Source: Beijerinckiaceae bacterium (lineage in GTDB: Bacteria; Pseudomonadota; Alphaproteobacteria; Rhizobiales; Beijerinckiaceae). From it: a stretch of DNA of 47,187 bases. Under the pieces are notes generated by a model. It did no database searches and was not told the origin of the DNA. It was given only the letters and a program-made list of their open reading frames with translations. Below are positions 16,594-25,401 of the stretch, piece by piece. A program made the translations under genes and the position numbers. The first letter of the stretch is position 1. The number at the start of each line of letters is the position of its first letter. The stretch covers positions 1-47,187 of the forward strand of contig CANJJI010000016.1 in assembly GCA_947474545.1 (NCBI GenBank), written 5' to 3'.

Positions 16594-18876
16594 ATGGAAC
16601 CGCAGCCGGCACGCACCATGGCCGAAATTCGCGCACATCTGCTTACGGAGATTGGGCAACAATCACCGGGCGTTCAGGGCGTCGAAGCACCGCCTGAGCC
16701 CTCTTCGCGTTCCGGGGACATCTTCAGCGGGGCAGTTGTGAGCGATCTGGCCACGTCCCCTGCGCGCTTCATAAACCGCGAATTGTCCTGGCTGGAATTC
16801 AATAACCGGGTGCTTGAAGAGGCGTCGAATCCTCACCATCCGCTACTTGAGCAATTACGGTTTCTATCCATTTCCGCCAACAATCTCGACGAATTTTTCA
16901 TGGTCCGGGTCGCAGGTCTGCGAGGCCAGTTGCGATCCGGCGTGGCGACATTGTCCGACGATGGACTTTCCCCTGCAGGGCAGCTCGATCTGATCCGCGA
17001 GCGCGTCGGCGTGCTGGCCGCTGCGCAGCAGAAGCGCTGGCGGGAATTGCGCGCTGGACTGCGCGATGTGGATATTCTGATTGTCGATCCGTCAGAACTG
17101 GGGGCAGCAGAGGCGCGCTGGCTCGACGATTATTTCATGCTGCACATTTTTCCAATTCTGACCCCGCTTGCCATTGATCCTGCCCATCCTTTTCCGTTCA
17201 TTCCCAATCTTGGATTTTCCGTTGCCCTTGAACTCGTGCAATTGCGAGATGGTAGCCGCCTGAATGGTCTTGTGCGTCTGCCGGTAAAGGTTGAACGTTT
17301 TGTACGTCTGCCCGATCTGTTCGGAAACTCTCAAGCTCGCTTCGTGCCGCTTGAGGCCATCATCGCCTCGCGTCACGACAGGCTGTTTCCCGGTTACAAG
17401 GTGATCGGGCAGGGCCATTTTCGCGTCATTCGTGACAGCGATCTGGAAGTGGAGGAGGAGGCCGAAGATCTGGTGCGCCTCTTCGAAAGCGCCCTGAAAC
17501 GACGCCGCCGCGGCCGCGTGATCCGTCTCGAATTCGATACGGGCATGCCTGAGGATTTGCGCACATTCGTGGCGCAGAAACTGGACATATCCGATGATGA
17601 AACCTTCGTTCTCGACGGCATGTTGGCGCTCAACGAATTGGCCGAAATCGTTGCGCTCGACCGGCCTGATCTCAAGTTCAAACCCTATAATCCCCGCCAT
17701 CCCGAGCGCGTGCGTGACAATGGCGGCGATTGCTTTGCTGCGATCAAGCAAAAGGATCTCGTCGTCCATCACCCCTACGAATCCTTCGACGTGGTGGTTC
17801 AATTCCTGACCCAGGCTGCACGAGACCCCAGCGTGGTCGCGATCAAGCAGACGTTGTATCGCACCTCGAATGACAGTCCGATTGTCCGGGCGCTGATTGA
17901 AGCGGCGGAAGCGGGAAAATCCGTCACGGCGCTCGTCGAGTTGAAAGCGCGCTTTGACGAAGAGGCGAATATTCGCTGGGCGCGCGATCTGGAACGCGCT
18001 GGTGCGCAGGTCGTTTTCGGTTTCATCGAACTGAAGACCCATGCCAAATTGTCGATGGTTGTGCGGCGCGAAGGCTCTGGACTCACAACCTATTGCCATA
18101 TTGGCACCGGCAATTATCACCCGATCACGGCACGCATTTATACCGATGTGTCGCTGTTTACTGCTGAACCCGTGATCGGCCGCGATGTCGCGCGTATCTT
18201 CAATTACATTACCGGCTATGCGCAGCCCGGCGATCTCGAGCGCATGGCGGTGTCGCCACTCACGCTTAAGGCAAGATTTCTTGCACATATTGAGGATGAA
18301 ATTGCCCATGCCCGTGCGGGCCGTCCAGGTGCGATCTGGGGCAAATGCAACGCGCTCGTCGACCCTCAAATAATTGATGCGCTCTATCGCGCAAGTGCGG
18401 CAGGCGTCAGTATCGACTTTGTCGTGCGTGGCATTTGTTGCTTGCGGCCCGGTGTTCCCGGTCTCTCCGAAAACATTCGCGTCAAATCGATCATCGGGCG
18501 ATTTCTGGAACACGCGCGCATATATGCCTTCGGAAATGGGCATGGACTGCCACATCCTCAGGCAGTAGTTTACATATCGTCAGCCGACATGATGACGCGG
18601 AACCTTGATCGTCGCGTTGAAGTAATGCTGCCGGTCGAAAACCCGACGGTTCGCGAACAGGTGCTGGACCAGATCATGGTCGCCAATCTAATCGACAATC
18701 AGCAATCCTATCGCGTCCTGCCAGATGGTTCGAGCGAACGCATGCTGCCCGCGCCAGGCGCAGATCCCTTCAACGCGCACGAATATTTCATGACCAATCC
18801 TTCGCTGTCTGGCCGTGGCAAATCGCTGCGGGATTCCAGCCCCCGGACACTGTTCAAACGCGCAGCGCCGCGTTAG
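16594..18876 (+). CDS. ppk: Polyphosphate kinase 1
   Basis: Reversibly makes inorganic polyphosphate from ATP. I choose the ATG at 16594 (760 residues), five bases after GGGAAAGG; an ATG at 16543 in the same frame lacks such a site. The N-terminal domain begins with '[20 protein letters not shown]' and '[18 protein letters not shown]'. His483 in '[10 protein letters not shown]' matches the autophosphorylated histidine of E. coli Ppk, and a second conserved histidine is at 502 ('[10 protein letters not shown]'). The PLD-like C-terminal domains are complete. It is followed after 39 bases by ppx, the degrading enzyme, a common pairing. Confidence 0.96.
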   Translation: MEPQPARTMAEIRAHLLTEIGQQSPGVQGVEAPPEPSSRSGDIFSGAVVSDLATSPARFINRELSWLEFNNRVLEEASNPHHPLLEQLRFLSISANNLDEFFMVRVAGLRGQLRSGVATLSDDGLSPAGQLDLIRERVGVLAAAQQKRWRELRAGLRDVDILIVDPSELGAAEARWLDDYFMLHIFPILTPLAIDPAHPFPFIPNLGFSVALELVQLRDGSRLNGLVRLPVKVERFVRLPDLFGNSQARFVPLEAIIASRHDRLFPGYKVIGQGHFRVIRDSDLEVEEEAEDLVRLFESALKRRRRGRVIRLEFDTGMPEDLRTFVAQKLDISDDETFVLDGMLALNELAEIVALDRPDLKFKPYNPRHPERVRDNGGDCFAAIKQKDLVVHHPYESFDVVVQFLTQAARDPSVVAIKQTLYRTSNDSPIVRALIEAAEAGKSVTALVELKARFDEEANIRWARDLERAGAQVVFGFIELKTHAKLSMVVRREGSGLTTYCHIGTGNYHPITARIYTDVSLFTAEPVIGRDVARIFNYITGYAQPGDLERMAVSPLTLKARFLAHIEDEIAHARAGRPGAIWGKCNALVDPQIIDALYRASAAGVSIDFVVRGICCLRPGVPGLSENIRVKSIIGRFLEHARIYAFGNGHGLPHPQAVVYISSADMMTRNLDRRVEVMLPVENPTVREQVLDQIMVANLIDNQQSYRVLPDGSSERMLPAPGADPFNAHEYFMTNPSLSGRGKSLRDSSPRTLFKRAAPR

Positions 18877-18915
18877 ATCAGGGCCTCTTACCAAGCAGAT
18901 TGTGGCATTACATAC

Positions 18916-20430
18916 ATGGCTCTTGCACGAACTGATGCGCCCGGCCGCCTTGGCGCCCTGGAACCGGTCGCAGTCGTCGATATCGGCTCGAACTCCGTTC
19001 GCCTCGTGGCCTATGAAGGGCTGACTCGCACGCCTACGCCGATTTTCAATGACAAGGTGATGTGCGGTCTCGGCCGTGGCGTAGCGTTGACAGGTAAATT
19101 GCATGAAGAAGGCGTCGAACGGGCGCTCGAAGCGCTGGAACGTTTCCGCGTTTTGTGCCGCACAATGGGCATAGCCGATATCCATGCGGTGGCGACAGCC
19201 GCCGCCCGCGATGCGAAAAACGGCCCTGACTTTCTCAAGCGCGGGGAGAAAGCGCTAGGGGTGCCGATCGAATTGCTTTCCGGTAAACGCGAGTCACATC
19301 TTGCGGCGACCGGGGTGGTCTCGGGCTTCCACCAGCCAGATGGCGTCGTCGGAGACTTGGGCGGCGGATCGCTTGAACTGAACGAAGTCAAGGGATCGAA
19401 AGTCGGCAAGGGTGTCTCTCTGCGCATTGGCGGCATTTCGCTGATGGATATTTCCGGCAATTCACCCAAGAAGGCCCAGAAACTCGTTCATGAGGCGCTT
19501 GAAGGCGTTAGCTGGCTCGACGATCTCAAGGGCCGCACCTTTTTTGCCGTCGGCGGTACCTGGCGGTCCCTGGCTTTGCTGCATATGCGCCAGAGAAATT
19601 ACGCGCTTCAGGTCATGCATGGCTATGTTATGCCTGCAGGCGACGCAGCCGATTTTGCAGCGCTGGTCGAGCGCGTGAATGCGGAGGCGCTGGTCTCCAT
19701 TGATGCGGTCTCCTCGGCCCGCCGTCCGTTGCTGGCCTATGGCGCAGTTGTGCTTGAAGAAATCATCCGGGCCGCAAAGCCGAAAGAAGTTGTCGTGTCG
19801 GCCTATGGACTGCGCGAAGGCGCGTTGTTCGAAAGGCTGGATGAGGAAACCCGCAAGCGAGATCCATTGATTGAATCGGCACGGGAACTCAACATTCTTC
19901 GCTCACGCGCTCCACGTCATGGCGAAGAACTTTGCAAATGGACAGATGAATTTTTCGCGTCGACAGGATTGGACGAAACGCGCGAAGAAGTGCGGTTGCG
20001 GCATGCAGCCTGCCTGTTGGCTGATATCGGCTGGCGCGCCCATCCCGATTATCGCGGCGAGCAATCGTTGAATATCATCGCAAACGCAGCTTTCGCCGGC
20101 ATTGACCATCCCGGCCGCGCGTTTCTGGCCCTTGCGACGTCCTATCGCCATACTGGCGAGGCGGATGTGGGCCCGGTGTTGCGCACACTTGCAACTGCCC
20201 GGATGCTGGATCGCGCGCATATCCTGGGTGCGGCCATGCGCATCGCCTATGTAATATCAGCCGCGATGCCGGACGTGCTGCCGCGCTCGCCCATGCTGTG
20301 CCGGAAGAGCAAGATTGTCGTGACTCTGCCCCCTGACCTTGCACCACTGGCCAATGCGCGCGTCCATGGACGTCTGCGAACAATGGCGCGGCTGATTGGC
20401 AGAGATCCCGTGATTGAAATAGAAACGTGA
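18916..20430 (+). CDS. ppx: Exopolyphosphatase, Ppx/GppA family
   Basis: Releases phosphate from polyphosphate ends, and possibly hydrolyses pppGpp. The 504-residue product has the actin-like ATPase-fold motifs 'VAVVDIGSNSVRLVAYEG' (residues about 17-34) and 'GVVGDLGGGSLELNEV'. A C-terminal HD-like helical region (about 315-504), with 'RHAACLLADIGWRAHPDY', matches alphaproteobacterial Ppx. The start at 18916 has no strong ribosome-binding site. It is co-oriented with ppk, 39 bases downstream, so one operon is likely. Confidence 0.95.
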   Translation: MALARTDAPGRLGALEPVAVVDIGSNSVRLVAYEGLTRTPTPIFNDKVMCGLGRGVALTGKLHEEGVERALEALERFRVLCRTMGIADIHAVATAAARDAKNGPDFLKRGEKALGVPIELLSGKRESHLAATGVVSGFHQPDGVVGDLGGGSLELNEVKGSKVGKGVSLRIGGISLMDISGNSPKKAQKLVHEALEGVSWLDDLKGRTFFAVGGTWRSLALLHMRQRNYALQVMHGYVMPAGDAADFAALVERVNAEALVSIDAVSSARRPLLAYGAVVLEEIIRAAKPKEVVVSAYGLREGALFERLDEETRKRDPLIESARELNILRSRAPRHGEELCKWTDEFFASTGLDETREEVRLRHAACLLADIGWRAHPDYRGEQSLNIIANAAFAGIDHPGRAFLALATSYRHTGEADVGPVLRTLATARMLDRAHILGAAMRIAYVISAAMPDVLPRSPMLCRKSKIVVTLPPDLAPLANARVHGRLRTMARLIGRDPVIEIET

Positions 20431-20453
20431 GACCGTCGGAGCAGGCTCACGTT
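20424..20453. terminator. Hairpin at the end of ppx, between convergent genes
   Basis: An exact 8-bp inverted repeat (20424-20431, AACGTGAG, with 20446-20453, CTCACGTT) contains the ppx stop codon and has a 14-base loop. A T-rich stretch (CGTTGTTGT) follows on the plus strand. It sits in the 44-base gap between convergent ppx and aqpZ and could stop transcription from either side. Confidence 0.55.
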
Positions 20454-20474
20454 CGTTGTTGTCAAACCGGAGGC

Positions 20475-21167
20475 TTAATCTTCGTGCGACAGAAGTCCGT
20501 TGTGGATCAACGCGCCGATGATAGCGCCTGCAATCGGTGCAACCCAGAACAGCCAAAGTTGTTGCAGAGCCCAGCCTCCGACGAACAGGGCAGGGCCGGT
20601 GGAGCGAGCGGGATTGACCGACGTGTTGGTGACTGGGATCGAGATCAGATGAATCAAGGTCAGTCCGAGCCCGATTGCAATCGGAGCAAAGCCGGCCGGA
20701 GCCTTCTTGCCAGTGGCGCCCAGAATGATCATCAGGAAGAAGGCCGTAAGAACGACTTCTGCGATCAGAGCTGCGTTCATCGAATATTTGCCCGGCGAAT
20801 GCTCTGCATAGCCGTTGGAGGCAAAACCACCTGCAAGCGAGAAGTCGGCTTTTCCTGAAGCGATCAGATAAAGCGTGCCGGACGCAGCAGCGGCGCCAAG
20901 GACTTGTGCGATCACATAAGGGATCAATTCACCCCACGAAAACCGGCCCGCAACAGCAAGGCCGACCGACACCGCCGGGTTAAAATGCCCGCCCGAAATA
21001 GGACCAACCGCATAGGCCATTGTCAGCACTGTCAATCCAAATGCAATGGATACACCCGTCAGGCCGATGCCGACCTGAGGAAAAGCCGCTGCGAGAACGG
21101 CGCTGCCGCAACCGCCGAAGACCAGCCAGAACGTGCCGAAAAATTCGGCCGCAAGTTTTTTTTGCAT
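20475..21167 (-). CDS. aqpZ: Aquaporin Z
   Basis: Tetrameric water channel of the inner membrane. The 230-residue product starts at the ATG at 21167, behind GGAGG; a start 12 bases upstream is less likely. It has six hydrophobic segments and both half-helix motifs: 'GGHFNPAVS' (NPA at 63-65) and '[10 protein letters not shown]' (NPA at 185-187), the latter followed by Arg188 of the selectivity filter. The sequence resembles AqpZ rather than GlpF, whose second motif differs (NPAR within 'GFAMNPARD'), so water rather than glycerol is the expected substrate. It is monocistronic and convergent with ppx. Confidence 0.95.
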   Translation of the reverse strand: MQKKLAAEFFGTFWLVFGGCGSAVLAAAFPQVGIGLTGVSIAFGLTVLTMAYAVGPISGGHFNPAVSVGLAVAGRFSWGELIPYVIAQVLGAAAASGTLYLIASGKADFSLAGGFASNGYAEHSPGKYSMNAALIAEVVLTAFFLMIILGATGKKAPAGFAPIAIGLGLTLIHLISIPVTNTSVNPARSTGPALFVGGWALQQLWLFWVAPIAGAIIGALIHNGLLSHED

Positions 21168-21419
21168 GTTATCCTCCACGCGGCATGACGCGCCGCCGGG
21201 AATAAGCTCTGCCTTGGAAAATGAACAATGGGTGAATGCTACTAACCTGTTTTTTCTTATGAAAATTGCCCCAATCTTTAAACGCTGTCTTATGAGGCTT
21301 TCGCGCAGATGCAGGTAACAGGGCCAGTCTGGCTTGATTCCTGTTGGCGCTATCCTTGTCCCCCGCTACGATAGCTAAAACGGTCAGGTGGTTCCGCAGG
21401 ACTTCAAATGAGGAATAAA

Positions 21420-22448
21420 ATGGCGTTGAAATTTTTGCGGGCCAGTAGCGCAGCACTTGCCGCGATCGCAGTCGGCACTATCCCCGCTCAGGCGCAATCC
21501 ACCGCCGATTTTTTCAAGGCAAAGGGGGTTGTGATCCTCGTTGGCATCGAGCCGGGCACCGGATTCGACCTGTACGGACGCACATTGTCGCGTCATATCG
21601 GCAGGCATTTGCCGGGTAACCCCAATGTTGTCGTGAACAACATGCCCGGAGCGAGCGGCCTGGTGGCCTTCAATTGGCTGAATAATGTCGCTCCCAAGGA
21701 TGGCAGCACTTTTGGTATCGCTTCCTTTACGGTGCCGTTCGAACCAGTGTTCGGCAACAAGCGGGCCTTGTTCGATGCGACGAAAATGGGCTGGATCGGC
21801 AACATGGATTCCAGTGTCAGCGTCTGTGCTGTGCGAACCGATGTCGGCATCAACTCATTCGACGATATGATGCGCAAGGAAGTTGTGATCGGAGGAACCG
21901 GAATTGCCGGCCCGATCAGCCAATCTCCGCTGGCGCTAAAGAACCTCGTTGGCGCGAAAATAAAGCTCATCGAAGGCTACAAGGGCACAGCCAGTGTGAA
22001 ATTGGCAATCGAGCGCAGCGAAGTGCAGGGCATTTGCGGCGTGTCTTATTCGACCATGCGTACGCAGTACCGCGAACTGATGGAAGGCGGCGTCGTCAAG
22101 GTGCTCGTCCATCTCGGCTCAAAGCCCTATCCCGATCTGCCCGGTGTTCCCTACGTCTACCAGTTTGCGAAAACGGCCGAAGACCTGCAGGTCTATGATC
22201 TCATTTTTGGTCCGCAGGGCCTTGGCCGCTCGTTTGCTGCGCCGCCGGGAGTGCCGCCTGAAAGGCTGGCCGCCCTACGCAAGGCGTTTACCGATGCAGT
22301 GAGCGATCCTGCCCTCATTGCCGAAGCCGAAAAGACCGGACTCGATCTCAGGCCGCAAACAGGCGAAGAAGTTCAGGCTTTCATTGAGCGTGCCTATGCT
22401 TCGCCGCCTGCGGTTATCGAGCGCGCACGCAAGGCGCTCGATCCATAG
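21420..22448 (+). CDS. Bug-family solute receptor
   Basis: A 342-residue periplasmic TctC/Bug protein starting at the ATG at 21420, five bases after GAGGAA; an ATG at 21408 is less well placed. A signal peptide (about 1-27) ends near 'PAQAQS'. It opens with 'DFFKAKGVVILVGIEPGTGF' and contains 'GNPNVVVNNMPGASG', a subfamily shared with the receptor at 42028-43059 rather than with the other three in the window. The segment 'GTGIAGPISQSP' differs from its paralogues and may line the binding site. It is convergent with a TauD-like dioxygenase gene. No transporter membrane subunits are adjacent. Confidence 0.88.
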   Translation: MALKFLRASSAALAAIAVGTIPAQAQSTADFFKAKGVVILVGIEPGTGFDLYGRTLSRHIGRHLPGNPNVVVNNMPGASGLVAFNWLNNVAPKDGSTFGIASFTVPFEPVFGNKRALFDATKMGWIGNMDSSVSVCAVRTDVGINSFDDMMRKEVVIGGTGIAGPISQSPLALKNLVGAKIKLIEGYKGTASVKLAIERSEVQGICGVSYSTMRTQYRELMEGGVVKVLVHLGSKPYPDLPGVPYVYQFAKTAEDLQVYDLIFGPQGLGRSFAAPPGVPPERLAALRKAFTDAVSDPALIAEAEKTGLDLRPQTGEEVQAFIERAYASPPAVIERARKALDP

Positions 22449-22502
22449 GCGGAAAGATAACGATTCGAGACGGCGAGGAGTCGCAAAGAGTCTGAACGCC
22501 GC

Positions 22503-23387
22503 CTAGGCTGCGTCCGCATTTTCCCAAGCCGGTATGACAGCTTGCCCGCCAATCGTCATGCGGCGCATGAGCCGCCGCTCTTCTTTGGGGAAATCCGTGC
22601 GGGCGTGGATGGAACAGAGATTGTCCCACATCAGTAAATCGCCGGGCTTCCAGATGTGTTCATAGACCAGCGCCGGGTCTTCGGTATATTCGTAAAGCTC
22701 TTCCAGCAGCGCATCACTCTCGGCCTGATCAAGGCCCTCAACGATATGGCTCATCAACCGGTTGACATAGAGCGCGCGTTTGCCGGTCTCGGGATGGCGG
22801 AGCACCATCGGCTGATTGTAATGCTTGAGATCATCCAGATTAAATCTTGAAAGATCGAGCCGCGAATCCTGGATTTCATCAAAAACCTGCAAGACACGGC
22901 GGCCTTCAATCCGGTCCTTCAGGCGCTGCGGCAGGTTTTCATAGGCCTGATACATGTTGGCGAATTTTGTATTGCCACCAGTGGACGGCACTTCGATTGA
23001 AAAGAGAAAGCTCGCGCGATTGGGTTCGCGCGAATAGCACATGTCATGATGGAACCAGAGCTCGCCATCAGGCAACACCCCGATTGGCTTGCCTTCCTGC
23101 CGGATGTTGGAAATGAACATTTCTTCGGACTCGTAATCGGGTCCTTCGAGCTTGCGGGGATTTTTCGCGGGCAGCCGGTTGGCGCGAGAACCGACGACAC
23201 CCCAGCGCTCAACGAATGCGCGCTGCTGGTATTTGTCCAGTGACTGGCCTCGGAATACCAGGACGAGATTGTCGAGCCAAGCCTGCCGCAACCCCCGCAC
23301 TGTCGCATCGTCCAGCGGCTGGGAAATATCCAGCCCGCGAATCTCTCCGCCTGTGTAGGGGTGCAACTTGTGGACGGTGAACGGCAT
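22503..23387 (-). CDS. TauD/TfdA family 2-oxoglutarate and Fe(II)-dependent dioxygenase
   Basis: Cytoplasmic oxygenase that hydroxylates a small substrate with decarboxylation of 2-oxoglutarate; typical substrates in this family are taurine, alkyl sulfates or phenoxyacetates. The 294-residue product has the iron triad His113, Asp115 ('WFHHDMCY') and His261 ('NLCSIHARTDF'), with an Arg at 275 or 276 for 2-oxoglutarate. N-terminal 'VHKLHPYTGGEIRGLDISQP' is typical. The start at 23387 follows GGGGAG. It is convergent with the Bug receptor and divergent from the extensin-like gene. The substrate cannot be inferred. Confidence 0.9.
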   Translation of the reverse strand: MPFTVHKLHPYTGGEIRGLDISQPLDDATVRGLRQAWLDNLVLVFRGQSLDKYQQRAFVERWGVVGSRANRLPAKNPRKLEGPDYESEEMFISNIRQEGKPIGVLPDGELWFHHDMCYSREPNRASFLFSIEVPSTGGNTKFANMYQAYENLPQRLKDRIEGRRVLQVFDEIQDSRLDLSRFNLDDLKHYNQPMVLRHPETGKRALYVNRLMSHIVEGLDQAESDALLEELYEYTEDPALVYEHIWKPGDLLMWDNLCSIHARTDFPKEERRLMRRMTIGGQAVIPAWENADAA

Positions 23388-23497
23388 GGCAATCTCCCCG
23401 GGTCTGTTTCAAACGGTTTTGCGCACTATAATCTGATCAGCCTCTTTTTGGAATGTCCCGGCATTTGAATTAGACGGCTCGAACAGCGGATGAAGCG

Positions 23498-24235
23498 ATG
23501 TTGCCTCCATATCAAATGTCGCATGGCTGGGCTCAGGCTTTCGCGGTAGCCCTCGTCATAGCCCTTACCGCGCCGTCTCTCGGCCAAGACGGCGCAAAAG
23601 AGGGCGATGCTGTTCCGCTGCCGCCCATCCGGCCTTCTTTCGAGATGGCGCCTGCGATGCACCCCCAGGATGCCGGCTGCCAAGCCCGGCTCGCCAAACT
23701 CGGCGTGGAAATCGATAGCCACCTCGCCATTGCGCCACCTGAAAACGCAGCCTGCCTAATCGCCGCGCCAGTGGTTCTCATATCTGCTCGAAATCCCAAA
23801 GATGCTGGCAAAGTTGTCAGATTTCCCGACAAGCCATTGTTGGCATGCGCGCTGGCAGAGCGCCTCGCTATTTATACATTCGATACACTTTCCCCGTTGG
23901 CCCGTGAGACGCTTGATGCTGAGATAACCGCTATCGGGACAGGGCCAGGATTTGAATGCCGTCCGCGCAATCGTCAGCCCGGCGCAAAAATGTCAGCTCA
24001 TGGACAAGGCCTCGCCTTCGATATCATGAATGTCGAACTAACCGGGAAAAGCCGGGTGTTTGTCGCAAAAATCGAGGGCGAGCCGCAGGCGATATTCGTG
24101 AAAAGGCTGCTGGAAACAGCCTGTGTCGCGTTCAATACGGTGCTGGGACCGGCCGCCGACAGGTTCCACAGCGACAATATCCACATCGATCTCGAACCGC
24201 GGGGACATGATGGCAAATCGAAATTCTGCCAGTAG
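23498..24235 (+). CDS. Extensin-like domain protein, exported
   Basis: A 245-residue protein with an N-terminal signal-like hydrophobic stretch (about 10-29) and a C-terminal extensin-like domain (about residues 60-245), common in alphaproteobacteria. The domain shows the conserved pair of motifs 'SAHGQGLAFDI' and 'FHSDNIHIDLEPRG', resembling metal-binding M15-type peptidase sites (His/Asp and His), so a role in cell-wall peptide cleavage is a reasonable inference. A Pro-rich segment ('VPLPPIRPSF') lies between signal and domain. Cysteines at the start and end of the domain could pair in the periplasm. Starts at 23498 and 23516 are both possible. Confidence 0.85.
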   Translation: MLPPYQMSHGWAQAFAVALVIALTAPSLGQDGAKEGDAVPLPPIRPSFEMAPAMHPQDAGCQARLAKLGVEIDSHLAIAPPENAACLIAAPVVLISARNPKDAGKVVRFPDKPLLACALAERLAIYTFDTLSPLARETLDAEITAIGTGPGFECRPRNRQPGAKMSAHGQGLAFDIMNVELTGKSRVFVAKIEGEPQAIFVKRLLETACVAFNTVLGPAADRFHSDNIHIDLEPRGHDGKSKFCQ

Positions 24236-24333
24236 GACCATTTGGCAGGCCCCTGCGGCGGTGCGGCTCTTCACGTTACGGCGCGGCCATGCCACAATCA
24301 TCAAAATCGAAAAGAAGCTCAGGGAAGCGCAAC

Positions 24334-25362
24334 ATGGAATTCGGTATTTTTGATCATCTGGACAACGACCATCTGCCGATTGCTGATTATTATGAAGAGC
24401 GGCTGAAGCTTTTGGAGCTCTACGACAAGCTTGGCTTCTATTCCTGGCATATGGCCGAACACCACGCGACATCCCTGGGCATGGGGCCATCCCCAAACGT
24501 GATGCTTGCCGCCGCGGCCCAGCGCACCAAAAAATTGCGCTTTGGGCCGATGGTCTATGCGCTGCCGCTCTATCATCCCCTGCGTCTGGCAGAAGAGATT
24601 GCCATGATCGACCAGATGTCGCGCGGCCGGCTTGATATGGGTTTCGGTCGTGGGTCCTCACCCGTCGAAACGACCTATTTCGGCATCAATCCGGAGGATA
24701 CCGAAGAAATCTATCGCCGCGATCTGCCGCGTATTCTCAACGCGCTCGAAACCGGTATCATGCACACGCCGGAACTTGGCAAGGAATATGGCAAGACAAT
24801 CCTCAAGGTTCTACCGGTTCAAAAGCCGTATCCTGCGGTCTGGTATGGCGTTCACACGCCATCCAGTGCCGAACGCGCGGCGCGCAACGGCTGGGCTACG
24901 GTCAATCTGGATCCGCTGCCTGACGTTGTCGATTGCAACAACGTTTTCAGGGACGTCTGGCGCAAGACACACGGCGCGCGCCCGTTCCCTTTGATGGGCC
25001 TCGGACGCTTTGTGGTGATTGCCGAAACCGACGCCAAGGCTAATGAAATCGCCCGCCGCGCCTATCCGCACTGGCATCAGGGCTTCACACATCTGTTTCG
25101 CGTCCATAAGCGGCGCGGTACGCATCCGCGTCCGGAAACCTGGGACGGACTGGTCGAGCAGGGGCGGGGGTTTGCGGGTTCGCCCAAGTCGATGGCCGAC
25201 TATCTCAGCCACGAACTAGCGACAACCAAATGCAATTATTGCGTGATCCAGCCCGCATTCGGCGATCAGACCTTGCAGGAGTTGACCACCTCCATCGGGC
25301 TGTTTGGCAGCGATGTCATGCCGGCCTTGCGCAAAGTGGATTTGAAACTGGAAGCGGCATGA
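24334..25362 (+). CDS. LLM class flavin-dependent oxidoreductase
   Basis: A 342-residue luciferase-like monooxygenase of the bacterial luciferase/F420 reductase fold. The start at 24334 follows AGGGAAG; the frame is open to 24289 but that part is unlike the family. It shows 'MEFGIFDHLD', the 'WHMAEHHATSLGMGPSPNV' segment typical of luciferase-like flavoproteins and 'RLDMGFGRGSSPVE' for cofactor phosphate binding. FMN is the likelier cofactor in proteobacteria. Substrate unknown. A hairpin terminator follows immediately, so this is the last gene of its transcript. Confidence 0.88.
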   Translation: MEFGIFDHLDNDHLPIADYYEERLKLLELYDKLGFYSWHMAEHHATSLGMGPSPNVMLAAAAQRTKKLRFGPMVYALPLYHPLRLAEEIAMIDQMSRGRLDMGFGRGSSPVETTYFGINPEDTEEIYRRDLPRILNALETGIMHTPELGKEYGKTILKVLPVQKPYPAVWYGVHTPSSAERAARNGWATVNLDPLPDVVDCNNVFRDVWRKTHGARPFPLMGLGRFVVIAETDAKANEIARRAYPHWHQGFTHLFRVHKRRGTHPRPETWDGLVEQGRGFAGSPKSMADYLSHELATTKCNYCVIQPAFGDQTLQELTTSIGLFGSDVMPALRKVDLKLEAA

Positions 25363-25367
25363 TTGAG

Positions 25368-25401
25368 TCCGGGTGGCTCAGGCCGCCCGGAACCTTTTAA
25401 G
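25368..25401 (+). terminator. Intrinsic terminator of the LLM gene, overlapping the convergent gene's stop
   Basis: A 10-bp stem with one G-U pair (25368-25377 with 25382-25391), a TCAG tetraloop (25378-25381) and ACCTTTTAAG after it. The loop holds the stop codon of the convergent GGDEF-EAL gene. On the other strand no T-run follows, so it probably acts only on plus-strand transcripts. Confidence 0.7.

Noticed and set aside
17092-18555. Long antisense open frame opposite ppk (487 codons)
   Set aside because: It lies entirely inside a clear ppk gene; GC-rich third positions make long shadow frames. The translation resembles no family.
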